The position numbers were made by a program, and so were the translations under genes. The notes under the pieces were generated by a model. That model saw nothing but the letters and a program-made list of their open reading frames with translations. It was not told where the DNA came from and searched no databases. A stretch of DNA of 64,000 bases from positions 1,663,198 to 1,727,197 of the forward strand of contig JAQFVV010006425.1 of assembly GCA_028023455.1 (NCBI GenBank), written 5' to 3'. This stretch comes from Epiperipatus broadwayi (taxonomy: Eukaryota > Onychophora > Udeonychophora > Euonychophora > Peripatidae). Of this stretch, positions 26,331-38,544 are shown one piece after another (position 1 is the stretch's first letter; every line of letters begins with the position of its first letter).

Positions 26331-26910
26331 TGCTATCAATGCTATTATATTATAAAATTCTTGGATTTAAAGAATAAATATAAAGTCTTAAATAGTTTAA
26401 ACAATACGTAATGACATGTTAAAATAATGACCCGTGTGAGATAAAAACCATTTATTAAAAGTTAACGCTATAATTAATGAAGTGTGCATTGCTCCCCTTT
26501 CTTGAATTAATACCCAAATAACATATAATTAAGAATAAAATACAAAATTATTTAAAGGATTTGTTTATGCTTTTATATATATAAAAGCTCCGTTAATATA
26601 TGTATATATCTGAGTCGCATCCATAAAAGACAATGTTTAAAATTAAAGAAAATTTTTATTTGAGATTTATATTTATAAACTTTTATAGACGTTTCTCAGA
26701 AATATACTAGTTTATATAAATATGACGAAAAAAACAATGGGTTAAGTGGTAGAACAGTGGAGCTCGATCTTGGGCTAAGATCGACTGCTACAATATATAT
26801 ATATATGAACTTTCTCTTTATAAAGACTTAAGTCTAGATGATAAAATTTCATGATTATTTTATTTGATGTAGTAAGTTTTCTCTACATATAAATAATTTG
26901 TTAATTTTAG
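26331..26910. other. AT-rich stretch; possible tRNA-like scrap
   Basis: A short palindromic element at about 26750-26772 (CGATCTTGGGCTAAGATCG) follows GGGTTAAGTGGTAGAACAG, which is faintly tRNA-like, then a TA tract. It is too short to call a SINE. The remainder would be intron sequence if the exon at 26911 is real. Confidence 0.35.
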
Positions 26911-27018
26911 GTAAATTTCCGCGGTATGACAGGCCATATAGAATTTGACAACCAACTTGTTAGACGAAATTACTCGATAGCTGTTATAGAAATGAGTATC
27001 AATCGGGGCCCTGCTACG
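26911..27018 (+). CDS. Exon of an ionotropic glutamate receptor (AMPA/kainate type)
   Basis: One 108-nt, phase-0 exon lies between an acceptor (TTAATTTTAG) and a consensus donor (GTAAGTAT). It has 36 codons without a stop, in DNA where stops are frequent. It reads FRGMTGHIEFD, then RRNYSIAVIEM and NRGP. In AMPA and kainate receptors the end of the amino-terminal domain carries G(L/M)TG.I.FD...R..(Y/F)....... with a GP/G step just before the GxW that leads to the ligand-binding S1 segment. These receptors are ligand-gated cation channels of the postsynaptic membrane. No other exon of the gene was recognised in the window, so introns on both sides must be long or the exon isolated. A pseudo-exon carried by a duplication is possible. 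Confidence 0.75.
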
Positions 27019-27972
27019 GTAAGTATATTACTGCAAGGCTTAACGTTATATATATATTTTTATAATTGTTTATTATTTTAAGAATGTAATTTGCATATCA
27101 TTTAAGTAGAACATGTAATTAATCTTGTATATAACACTTTATAAATATGTAATATAAATAAATTTTGCTAAATATTGCAAATAATATTGAAAAATACAAC
27201 ACAAATAATTTATTTTCACTTTAAAAAGAAAAAAAAAACATTGATCACTGATGTTGGGGGGGGGGGTAACTGAATGAGTTTAAACGAAGAATTTTTTGGT
27301 TTTCAAATCGCCGTCTCTCATGCAGTGACAGAAGTGATTGTAAGTTATATTTATATGTGATCGGTACGTTAGTAACAAAAGAGGCTAGAAATAGTATATT
27401 TAATTATCTATCAGATATAAATAAAACAACGAATTTGTTAGGTTTTTCTTGAACGCTTGTTATAGATTTTATTTATAAGAAAAAGGGCAAATTTTTAAAA
27501 AATAGGAAATAATTATTAAACTACAATTAACTCTTATCAATTAAAACTAGAAGACGTACAAATCTTTTGATTACCTTTGCTCCTATTTGTGAGAAAAATA
27601 TTTTTTAGGCAAAAAATATTTTCAGCATATTTTTACAACCCCAATTATTTTTTCTATCTACCCGAAGGCTTATTAAAATAATATTTTACACCAGGGTGGT
27701 ATGTATTACAAACCCTAGATTCGCTTTGGATGTCAAAAGGTGAACCTCTCCTCAGGAGCAACTTCTTTGTTTATCATTAAACGAGACTTTACTCTTAGCT
27801 AAAAAAAAGAATGTCAAAATAATAATGAGTCCTAAACGAGCAATACTTATTTTTATATAACTAAGAAAAATAACCTCCTCTACCTAGTTACTCTAGCGTT
27901 TTGCCTACTAGAAATGCAAAATAATAATCTAACTGGAAAGTTTCATTACTTTAATATTTAATTATAACAACA
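27019..27972. other. Presumed intron sequence, nothing recognised
   Basis: AT-rich with a G run near 27255-27267 (GGGGGGGGGG). No further exon recognised. Confidence 0.4.
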
Positions 27973-28078
27973 GTGTCTTGCATTGGTGGTCGAGAGGTTA
28001 GCGCCACTACCTTGCTTGCACTTGCAGGCAGTTGCCCGGGTTGCGGGTTCGCCGCGTCCCGGCCGATGCTATGACATT
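27973..28078 (+). repeat. tRNA-derived SINE (Ser/Leu-like head)
   Basis: TGGTCGAGAGGTTAGCGC at 27986-28003 matches the pol III A box of tRNA-Ser/Leu (GTGGCCGAGTGGTTAAGGC). GGGTTCGCCGC at 28045-28055 is a diverged B box. The wide A-B distance fits a type II tRNA with a long variable arm. It is strikingly GC-rich compared with its surroundings and is followed by a TA tract. There is no proper acceptor stem, so it is a SINE head and not a functional tRNA. Confidence 0.7.
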
Positions 28079-28221
28079 TAAATATATATATATATAACAA
28101 TAGTTATATTGGAATTTTCCATCACATTTAAAATATAATAAATTTTAAAGATTTACATCTGTAATTTTTTTACAGTATATACAAGTATACGGGATTGCTG
28201 GTGTAATTCATACCTATACCA

Positions 28222-28227
28222 TTTATT
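28222..28227 (-). terminator. Polyadenylation signal AATAAA (antisense)
   Basis: AATAAA on the minus strand lies 117 nt downstream of the stop codon of the exon candidate at 28344-28518. Such hexamers are common in AT-rich DNA, so support comes only from position. Confidence 0.35.
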
Positions 28228-28343
28228 TTGCAATATAATAAATATATATATGTACAACACTCACATATATATTTAAATACGTATATATAAAATATATAGC
28301 ACCCCTCCCTTTTACTTCATAGAAATTACACTTATATAGTCTT

Positions 28344-28518
28344 TTAAATATTCTGGAGTCCGGGGTTTTCTGTTGCTTTTACAAACATGTCACAATTCAC
28401 ATCTTCTTCATCTTCTTCTGTTTCTTTACTTATTTCTCTTGGGTATACATTTTTTATGTCAATAAAGTCAGACAATATTCCATTTAACGAGACAATTTTT
28501 CGAATGCATGCAAGTTTA
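28344..28518 (-). CDS. Candidate terminal exon, acidic C-terminus
   Basis: On the minus strand 58 codons run open to TAA at 28346-28344, with balanced codon use and none of the Ile/Tyr/Lys bias of random AT-rich frames. The peptide reads IVSLNGILSDFIDI, then a very acidic ETEEDEEDVNCDM stretch, and ends ENPGLQNI. A possible AG acceptor (28520-28519) is preceded by a weak pyrimidine tract; upstream in frame a TAA occurs at once, so this must be a spliced exon, a decayed ORF or a TE remnant. I do not recognise the family. The acidic tail just before the stop is typical of cytoplasmic C-termini but not diagnostic. Confidence 0.45.
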
Positions 28519-28519
28519 C

Positions 28520-29209
28520 TTTTTGGTAAAATGTTTTATTGTAGTAATTAGTTAAATAGTAGTTCATAATTGAAATGACAATGTGTATCCATGACATGAC
28601 AGTTCTGAGCACCCTTTAATTTTAATCTGCACCTATTGCTTTGTTGATAAAATAAATAAAATTTAACTACACACATGTATTCATTTATACCCACTTCATG
28701 GAATCCAGTCAAATATTTAGTAAAATACTTTAAAAAAAACAAAAAAAAAACATATTGTTTTCTGGTTTTAAAGTAAAAGATAAAAGCCAGTCAGTCATAC
28801 TACTATTGTGGATTTGTGTAGGTGAGAAATCTCCAAATGATCATTTACTAGATGAATGATCAAGTAATAATAGCAGAAACTAAATGAACATTTAAAAGGG
28901 TCATAAAAATGTATCTTTCATGTTGTTGGGTTTTTTTTTTAAATGTCAAAGATGCATCTAAAAGTGTCTTTTAATTAAATGCACAATATTATTCATAATT
29001 CCATTTGAGTTGACTTATAATTATTCATATAAAAAGAAATTGATCCATTATGAATAACTAGAAATTGTAAATTGTGTTTGATGTGAAATTACAGTCGATG
29101 GTATAAAAATTTTATATTGTGTTCAAGATACTTTTAGTATATATTGTATATCTCCAGAATTACGATGTAAAAAGTATAATGCATATCCCATACTTATTGG
29201 TATAATAAT

Positions 29210-29210
<1 letters not shown>
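28520..29210. other. AT-rich stretch, nothing recognised
   Basis: No further exon of the minus-strand candidate was recognised here, although it would be expected in this direction. Confidence 0.4.
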
Positions 29211-29213
<3 letters not shown>

Positions 29214-29248
<35 letters not shown>

Positions 29249-29249
29249 C

Positions 29250-29281
<32 letters not shown>
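29214..29281. repeat. Two (TA)n arrays around AATACTATTA
   Basis: TA arrays at about 29214-29244 and 29254-29281 are separated by a few bases. Confidence 0.9.
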
Positions 29282-29285
<4 letters not shown>

Positions 29286-29633
29286 TATTTCAACCTCATC
29301 ACACATACCATAAAGACATAAATAGAAATATCTAAAAAAGGAAATGTCTCCTAAAATGCATTTCTAGTTGATCAGTCTTCACTTGGTCGAGATCACAATT
29401 TACAATCACTCTCATATGGAAAACCAAATTAATTTTATTGATCAATGTTTCTTAAGACATAAGTGGTTATTTTCATTTCTGTTTTAAGCCAACTTACATA
29501 ATGTTTAAATGCTTAATATTTTTGAAGACCATGTAGGGATTAGTTTAAGATGTAAAGTCTAATTATTTTGAAGTTTGGTAAAATGTGAGTAAAAAGCATT
29601 GTCCATTATCAGATGGCTCTGCATTCAGGTGTT

Positions 29634-29738
<105 letters not shown>

Positions 29739-30172
29739 TGGCAAGAGCTGGGATGTTAATATTTCAGTGTATTGTCAAAGATATTAAGCATTTGCTTCAG
29801 GTGAATTTATTGGCTATTATCATTTAAACCTTGTTTGAGCATATACGTCCTCAGTTATATTATTAGAAATTCTACAACATAGACTTTTAAAAATCCCCAT
29901 AAAACAGACCACAGTCTTTTTTTTTTTTTGTGGATTTCACTTTCATTTTTGTTTCTGATCCAAAGATTACTAACCAAGTTAATTTTTTAGGAGGGTTTAA
30001 AATATAATCTAAGAAGTAAAGAATTGATGTCATGTCTTTTTTTTTCTATTTAAAATTTAGGATCTATAAATTCTCTATCCAATATTCCAAAAAGTGTTTT
30101 TGAAAGGATTTGAACACAGACTTGCAAATTTTTTGCAGCTGTCCATTCTATCTTATTCAACCATTACACATG

Positions 30173-30480
30173 ATTTCACATATGAGGAAAAATAAATGAT
30201 ACCCAATATACATATTTTGTGCTGAACTAGCACTCATCAGTTGTTTTGAATCATCATCTCCCACACCTATATATAATCAGGGCTCAGTTTATATTAAGAT
30301 AAGTGTGGGAGATGGTGATATGGACCAACTGATGGGTGCTGACTCAGCATGAAATACATATTTTGGAAATCATTTACCTTTTTCACATGTTTGTAGTCAT
30401 GTGTATAGGCTGTATGAGAATGTTGCTATATTAAGGGTGCATGAAAGTCTGAGTTCAAATCCTTTCTAATCACATCTAAA
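30173..30480. repeat. Repeat family P in palindromic arrangement
   Basis: The left arm (about 30173-30275, antisense, with CAGCACTCATCAGTTG-type sequence) and the right arm (about 30302-30400, sense, with GACCAACTGATGGGTGCTG) are inverted copies of family P around a core reading AATCAGGGCTCAGTTTATAT. The right copy continues to a B-box-like TGAGTTCAAATCC at about 30451. The arms are diverged by roughly one base in six. Confidence 0.75.
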
Positions 30481-30919
30481 CTCCAAATACATAAATTTTA
30501 ATTGTATTTAAAAAAATTTATAAGACTTTTGTAATATATATTATAATGGGATGAGGTACCAGGGTATACTAGGGTGATGGCAAGTCATCTTCATCCCCAA
30601 GTATAAAATAAAATTAATGATCAATATTTAACATAAAATGTAAAGTAAGATATTAATATCAAAGTAATGTTTAATATCAAAAAATATATAAAAATGTTGA
30701 ATATTGTAGGACATGAGATTATGAGATCTCATTGAGAGATCAGTCCAGTTAACTCCTTAGAAAAACTAAAAGTATAATTATAAATTCACCAGCATTATCA
30801 ATAAGTAAAAGAAAGTAATACTCATAATAATCATTCATCATCATGAATGATCAATAAAAATACATCAATACATTAAATCAACAATCCATCTTGTGACTTG
30901 GTTTAAAATGGGTCTACTG

Positions 30920-31260
30920 TAGACCAGGCTAACTATATACACAACATTTTTAAGAATTATTATTCTCCTCTCTTCTTTAGGTATTGTTGGATTGACTAGT
31001 GACAGTACTAGCATGAAAATTGAGCCTGGATTCATAGATTCTTGACTAATGAATTTTAGGGTAATGGTCCAACCAACTGAGCCACCCTACCAAAGGCTCA
31101 ATTGGTTATAGTGTTATTCAAGAATCTGAGATACTAGGTTTGATTCCCATGTGAGTGCTGTCATTTGGTTAGGCCAGCAACACCTGAAGAAGAGAGAAGT
31201 ATAATACCTCTCAAAGCTATTGTGCCTATATTAACCTCTGCATTATTACTTCTAATTGAA
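30920..31260. repeat. tRNA-derived SINE pair, head to head
   Basis: Two copies of one SINE point away from each other from a junction near 31085-31092. The right copy has an A box GGCTCAATTGGTTATAGTG (31095-31113) and a B box GGTTTGATTCCC (31137-31148). The left copy, antisense, has GGCTCAGTTGGTTGGACC (31083-31066). Both bodies continue with an ACCTGAAGAAGAG-like segment (31187 region right; 30975 region left), also present at 48.6-48.9 kb. Only about 10 bp separates the two heads, so a transcript would form a near-continuous hairpin. Confidence 0.8.
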
Positions 31261-31388
31261 TGCCATTGGAATAATTGGTAGTTTTCTATTCTATTGTATC
31301 AGATGCTTGATGGCATTATTTATATGCAAAAGCACATAAATATGCCATTTGCATGGCCACTGCCTTCTAGGCCTATATATATATATTC

Positions 31389-31683
31389 TAACCTCTCCCC
31401 CACCTCTCCTTCGCTCGTCCACTCCTATAAAAATTTATTATTATATTGTTTATAATATTTACGGGTTCTAGCTCAGTTTAACGAAAAAAATACATGAAAT
31501 ATCCAGCATTAATTAAAATGATTACTAGCTCTAATTTTTAAAATACAAATACGGTTATATTTCTAAAAAAATAAATTAACAAATATTTATTATTTTCATG
31601 AGACATGGAGTGACGATACGGGGAACGAGATAGACTACATTGAGATATTATCCACATGATACTATCTCAATGGCATAAGAATA
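31389..31683 (-). repeat. Copia-like 3' LTR candidate, copy 2
   Basis: Aligns throughout with 17485-17751, with TATTCTTATGCCATTGAG at its start and GAGGTTAGAATATATA at its end. The outer edge runs into TATATATATA (about 31375-31386), as in copy 1. Confidence 0.5.
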
Positions 31684-34600
31684 CTATTCCACCTTTTACT
31701 ATACTAAATAACTAACTTATAGTATTCTTACGACTTTCTAAGCTCTTTTCACTACGATAAAAATAATCATGTCTTAATATTCTTTGTAATAAGAATCTAG
31801 CTCAATTAAATAAAATTAAGTAAATAAATAGAATAAATAAAATAAAATCAAATCTCAGGTTCATAAATTGTATTTTAACTGATTTAAAATTACGGTAGTA
31901 AACTATGAAAAGGGAATTTTATGTCATAAATTCACTACTCAGTAACTAACAATAATAAATAATAATAATAACAACAATAGTATAATAGAAGTATTATTAC
32001 TTCCTAAATAAATAAATAATTACGTGCGTGGTAGTATTTTAATAATCTGACAACAGAATACATGTGGCAACAATATCATATATTTTGATGTAATATTGTG
32101 GCAACCAACTTATGACCAATAAATGATATAATTATGATCTTTTAATTTTATCATACAAATAAATTTTCAAAATTATTTATAACACTTTTATGTTTACCCT
32201 TTGTGCAAACAACTATATATGTCTGTTGCAATTATAAGTGTATTGTGATATCATGCATCCATGTGGAGAAATAACAACGAAGACACAAAGCTTTAAAATA
32301 AATTTACAACAAAGTTTATTAATAACATAAACAAATAACAATATTTTACATTATGTACATGGATATCCTTACTCTCCTATCACAAAATTATTTTACTAGT
32401 TTATAAAAAATGAAATCAAACTTCTACTTATTTTTTCTAGTTAACTCTTATCTTTTAAATGCTTAAGAAAATACAGTATTATTATTATTGGATTTCTTAT
32501 TATAGTTTAGCTTGTTACAAAATGTATTTATCATATAATTATTATTAACACTTGTATCCCTACTATTATTAAATTTATATATATATATTTTTTTAACAAA
32601 TTTTACATTCATAGTAAACATTCTACAAAAACAATAAAATTCTATTTTTATATTAGTGGTATGGAATCCTACTACTTCAAACATTCTTCTACATTCGGTA
32701 TTAGGTTTTATTGTTCCTTATCCGATGTTTGTTAATCATAATATACTCATTTAAGCCTGACTTCGGATGGTAATTACAACTATTAACACACCATGCACAA
32801 ATATATGTCTATTACACATTATTGAATTATTTCTTATTAAATATGCAATATTTATTTTCTAAAATTACTTAAAACATTAAATTTTATTATCACTTTTATA
32901 AAAACTTTGTTTAGATTTCTTTTTTAAAAATCTTATATTCATTTCCAAATTGATTTTAAACTGTATCATATGATTCTTTCTCTCTTTATGATATTTTGTA
33001 CTTTCACTTTTAAAGTTACACAATTCTCACACACTCCAGTAAATAAACTATTCTTACTTGAACGATAATATATCCTCAGTTCTATTTTTATTCATTATTT
33101 CTTTAAAAATATCTTTCTGACGATGCAGATTCACGAAACAAGGATAGCGAAAATAGATGCACAGGATCAAAAAAATAACTAGAATATTATCCGTCATAAA
33201 CCTTGACAATAATGGCACAGTGAATTAAAAAACACCATAGAGGAGTGACCTTTATCTGTCTACCCACCTCTATTATAGGAGTGATGCTAAAGCTATTTCT
33301 TCAGCTTTATATAACATCAAAAAGTTTAAAAGATACGCAAAAACACTGTCCAAAATATATGTGTTCAGTGATAGGGCTTAGTTAGCTATACTGAAATCAC
33401 ACAAACTAACTATGATCCAAATACTTTATTTTTCTTATTTCTTAACAAAACATCATCTTGGTTTCCTCTACACTAGTACTACCAAGTCACTATCCGATCT
33501 TATTTCTCAAGATTTTTCTATACAGTACATCGACAAATTCCTATCTACATTTCTAACAATAATAAAATTCATTTATTTCAAAACTATACCGCTGTTCTTT
33601 AAGAAAATCTTTTACTACTTTTCTCGTATATTTATCATATACAAACTATTTTAAAATATCTGAATACTTTACAACATGAAAGTTCAAAAGAATCACACAA
33701 TTGTTCTGTTATATTATATTATTAATTATACTTTAAATAACCTATTGCATGCATATTTAAAATTACTCCTATCTCATCATATGTTTTAATGTTGTATAAA
33801 ATGCGTACATAGAATTTAAACTTTCACACATCATTCTTAATCAATCGATGATCTAAAAAAAATACATTATGCATTATAAATAAATATCAAAATTACCAAA
33901 ACGATCTTTATCTTCTCGATCGTGTTCTGTAGGCTTCACCATCCCATTGATTCTTGTAGATATATGATTTCCATACATACACTTTATTTTTAAAAACAAT
34001 ATTTCTATCATTCTATTAAGCTATTATATTTAAATCTCATTATTATTAAATTTATGTTTATATGTTTTCCCTAATCTCACATAGCATTTTATATTTTAAA
34101 TATAATCAGTAAAAATATTTAAATTATATTTACGGTACTTCTTTATCGAACTTACTTGAAAATCGTTCATATTAAAGCTAAAAAAAAATTATTATTTTAT
34201 TTCTTCTTCAGTCACTTAATGTTCTATTTTAAAGTAAAACAATTACTACTCTGTTTAATAAATATTCATAGATGACAATCCTTGGTTTTCACAATATTGT
34301 ATACAATTATTAATTCATGATATTCTCTTCTACTATTGTCTGCTAGTATTTTCCCGCGCGACTTTTCCGATGCATTTTCTAGGTACTTTATTTAAATCTT
34401 CAATAATTTTCCGGTTTCCATGGATCCATTTTCATTAAGTAATTTAATTTTATCTTTTCTAGATCAAGCATTTCCTCCATTGAATACGTTATAATATTTT
34501 CTCTGATTAGATAAAGTTTTCGGCTCCTCTTCTATAAAATATATAATAGCACTTTCATATTATTCCATAACTTTTCTTTATTTCAAAATTCTTGTATTAT

Positions 34601-34734
34601 ATTTTTAATAATGTTTTTCCCTTAAAAGATAAACATTCTTTCTTCATTATACTTTCTTTATAATAAAAACGCATATTAAATTTTTTCCATAGAGAAGAAT
34701 AAATAACTTTAAATTAGCCTTGTAAAATTGGTGC

Positions 34735-34915
34735 GTCATAATTTTTTCCTGACGGCAAGTAACTTCTCTTTTAGGTTCTCATATAGTGTCCCATTTGTAT
34801 TTCTCTGAGTGACAATAATACGTTTCTGGTTGAGCATAAATAAAGCTGTATTAAGACAATTTCCAAATATTTTTTCTTCAGCAATATTTTTAGGTATTTT
34901 TCCTTGTACTTCCAT
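34735..34915 (-). pseudogene. Integrase-like fragment (copia type)
   Basis: The best preserved coding stretch of copy 2. On the minus strand it opens with an ATG near 34913 and ends at TGA near 34735. Its central residues PKN...NTA.FMLNQ fit the end of the copia integrase core, where the protein that would insert the DNA copy has an NTA.Y(L)xNR segment. The catalytic D-D-E residues lie upstream and are not seen. The match is short, so confidence is moderate. Confidence 0.45.
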
Positions 34916-35220
34916 CTCTACTGTAGGTTTTTGGTTAAACTTAAATAAAATTCCCTGGTAAGATAACTTTTAAAATTAGCAATCCATGTCGATACAGTCA
35001 AAATATATTATATGTTACAGAAGAACTTTTAAAATAAATACTAAATTTTAAATTTATATCACTTTTCCAGCTATGGTGTTATCAGCTATAACATGTGTTA
35101 CTTTCTCTTTCACTTACACATTACTTCTCCCCCGCTTCATATAATTCTCATATTTTGTCTGCTAATTTACCTCCGTTGATTGGTTAATAACTTTATTTTA
35201 GCGCGAACAAATTTATCCAT

Positions 35221-36450
35221 TTTAGTTTTATAACAGAATAGACGCTTAAAATAGAGAATTGATGACATCATGTCTCAAAATATTATTTAGACTAGTATTT
35301 TTAAATTCAATTATAGTTTTATAAAATTATTTAAACTTTTAAAATAATTATTAAAACAATATTTAATATTTTAACTTTTACTTTAATGATCGATGGCAAT
35401 TATATCTAGTTTCAAATTCACAAACTTTATTATTATTTTAACAAGCGTGTGTGTGAAGGTATATAATATACAGTCACGTGTTTACTAACTTTATCAAATG
35501 ATTTTTTTTTATTTACGTCTCGGTCTAAATTACCAAAACTGATATATTTTATAAAAATTTGGAAAATAATTTTAAAATGTTGAACTAAATATAATTCTCA
35601 CCATCCCAAAGTTTATTAATAAAATATACTCTATTAATTTTGATTATTAAATACAATTATAACACTACATATAGCATTTATTTAATTTATTAGTTTTAAA
35701 ATATTATATTCAAATTATTATTATACTTTTAAACTATTTATAGCTGTGTTATTTTATATGGCCAGCTTTTACAACCATAAGCAAGGATATTATTAAGCTT
35801 TATTTAACTGTTTTCTCTTAAAATAATCTATTACATTTTTATATACCAGGTATTTTCAGCTTTAAATTGTATTATAAAATTTAATTATCCTACTATTATT
35901 TATATATCATACAAATATAACTTAAAATTTAAATTTTTTTTAGTAATTGACCTTTCTACCCTACCATGACCTACAGACAAGGGCACAATATATACACAAA
36001 AAGCACAGAAAAAGGCCAATTAATATGCAGCAGCTGGCAGTCACAGATGATGGTGTTAATTTCTATGCTATAAAGCACAGAAAAGATGACATTTAGTGGC
36101 GGCTGGTTTGTTTTAGTGTTACACACTTTTTCTCAATGTTCACAGTTCAATGTCTGAGGGGGTATGGACTTCAGTCTTCCACAACTCTTCAACTACACAT
36201 GTCAAAGGAATTAGCTTGTAAGTCATTTGGCATACTATTACCACCTAACAACTGTACATCTGTCACCACATTTCCCTAATCAATGTGGTACTTACAAATC
36301 AATTCAGAAAAGGGAGGTCTAAGCAAGATTTCAATAAGCTTATGTGAATAGTCATGTTTTTGTAAGAACATGTCCATGACAAATAAAATGGCTGACAGGT
36401 CAAAATTGGGACAACTGCCATCTACAGAAGCCAGCCTGCATGGGGAAGTT
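35221..36450. other. AT-rich stretch, nothing recognised
   Basis: A somewhat GC-richer part lies at 35960-36450 but has no coding motif or tRNA-like promoter that I can support. Confidence 0.4.
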
Positions 36451-36453
36451 AGT

Positions 36454-37120
36454 AATTCTACTAGAATAGAATCTTTGCAATAAGGTAGGTCAATTGATAA
36501 AGTTTTAATTCTTGCAGATGTGAAAAAGGAATAGCCATCTGGCCTAGTACTAAGATTTGACTTTTCAGGGTGACTTGGAGTTCAAGCAGATTTTAAAATT
36601 TGTTGGTAGTGTCAAATTGTTCTAAACTAACTTATAGAAATTGATAAAGGAAATCGGAATGAATTATGTTAAGCCTTTGGACAAAAAAAAAGGATGTATG
36701 AGTGTGAACATTCTCATAGTTCTGTCCAGAGAAACCAAAAGTAATTGTCCAACTACTCAATACATTGATTAATTAATCTTGAAATACCCAACTAAAAAGG
36801 CATAATAAAAAAAAATTTAAAAAAAGCCGATCGAGTTGGAAATTATTAATCATTCTTAACAGGTGTGCCATTAAGATCCATACACACATTATCTTTCTAA
36901 TATAGCTATTATACGAAATCAATCAATAAATAAAATTAAGTAATTATTTTTTTTAACCTTTTTTCAAAAATGACCCAAAAAAGTAAAAGACAGTCCACTA
37001 ATTAAAACATTCTCAGCATCATTTTTTGGCCGCCACAATGTAATTCCAAAGTTTGTGGGGAGGGAGGGTGAAAGGTTTTGCCACATGGGCAATTCTACTA
37101 GAATAGAATATTTGCAATAA
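36454..37120. repeat. 30-bp direct repeats flanking about 600 bp
   Basis: AATTCTACTAGAATAGAATM followed by TTTGCAATAA occurs at 36454-36483 and 37091-37120, differing by one base. The repeated unit contains a small palindrome (TTCTACTAGAA). The enclosed 600 bp has no readable ORF. They could be the flanks of an insertion or two copies of a short dispersed repeat. Confidence 0.6.
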
Positions 37121-38540
37121 CATATGTTTACATAAAATTGTTTCAGTAAATGTTACTAAGAAAATTAATGAATTATGTTAACCCGTACGATTTCTATATT
37201 CTTTCACAAAGAATGGGGTTGGCCTGGTAATGTTATATGTATGTGTTTTTGTTTAGTATCAGCACTATCAAGTGGCTGATATGATAAAACAGAAAAGTAC
37301 TGAATATTTAAATAAAGTTAATTTTTTCTAAAGACATTCAATACATAATATTAGCTAATAGAAATAGTCCAATATATAAATACAACTAAAGTACAGTCAT
37401 CATAAATCTTCAGAAACACACTTAATTATTAATGTTTTAATATATCTGAAATACAAATATAAATTGAGAATAAATACAAAAAAGTAATACATTTTAGAAT
37501 TAATTAAATGTAAAAAAATATGTAAAAGTTGTTCTATTATGAATAAAGAATTAATAAATGATATGAATGAAGCAATGCATTATATTATATTAGCAGAATT
37601 TTTACCATTTCTATTAATAAAAATATTTGTTCCTTACCATTAAAATAACTGGACTAGTCTTTTTAATGCATGGCACCATGTTTATTTATTTTTTTGTTTT
37701 TACAAATATATGTGGTCAGTATTAACAGTGTTAGTGACAGAGAGATACTTCTTATTATGACAGAATAATGCATAGGTCTTATGACTTGGTCATCTCCATT
37801 TCTTTTATTTCATGCAATAGGGGAGTCACATGGCCCACATATTGACTGAAATAGTCCAATTTTTAACAATGCATTATGTTTTTTATTTATTTCAATAATG
37901 ATTCTGGTGATCTATAATTAACAGTTAAACATTAATATTTATTCTTAATGCTGATGGCTTTCAATCATTTTTCAAAAAATAGTTCTTCAGCTACGATTGC
38001 TCCCAGACTGTCTTCTGTAATATGCCAAGTATTGCTTAGCAATAAGATACAGGAAAGTGAGAATGGCTTTTTATCTGCCTATTTATAGCTTTTTTTATGA
38101 AAAATACAGTGCAATCCTTTCCAGTTACATTAAATTTTTATGAAATCATTAATAGATTTTTTACATAAAATAGAATATAAATAAACTGAAAAATTCAAAT
38201 CATGGGTTATAGATATAATTAAATAATAAAAAAATCTGCTTTTCTTATTATTTAAAATATTTTTCCTATTTTTTTCTTTTATATTAAAGAAAATAAGATA
38301 ACTTACTTTTTTTTCTTATGTTCAAATTAAGGGATTATTTTTGACTTTATTTAAAATAAAATTTTGTATCATTTATTATTTTTCCTTCTTATTAAATTAA
38401 TTATTAAAATAGCCTTATTTTCATTATATAAACATATATATATAACTACAGCATTTTGGCATACATTCATACACTTTACAGTTATTTTCATAGCTCAAAC
38501 ACAACAATAAATCCAATTATAACCATATCTGACTGGTATT
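37121..38540. other. AT-rich stretch, nothing recognised
   Basis: No supported feature. Confidence 0.45.
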
Positions 38541-38544
38541 ATGT

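Larger units (their letters stand above)
31389..35220 (-). mobile_element. Decayed Ty1/copia-like element, copy 2
   Basis: Reverse-oriented homolog of 14640-17752, 14 kb away, extending further 5' (to about 35220). Near 34915-34735 a minus-strand open stretch of about 59 codons contains KIPKN, then CLNTALFMLNQ. Copia integrases carry (G)LPKxxWAEA.NTA.YL.NR at this place. RNase-H-like readings follow at about 33300 and 33150, then about 1.5 kb of non-coding 3' DNA and the LTR. The INT-RT-RH order fits Ty1/copia, not gypsy. Frames are heavily broken. The open frames at 32463-32684 (-) and 33412-33654 (+) are incidental. Confidence 0.5.

Noticed and set aside
26735-26772. tRNA-like GGTTAAGTGGTAGAACAG with hairpin
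   Set aside because: Too short, and no B box or acceptor stem.
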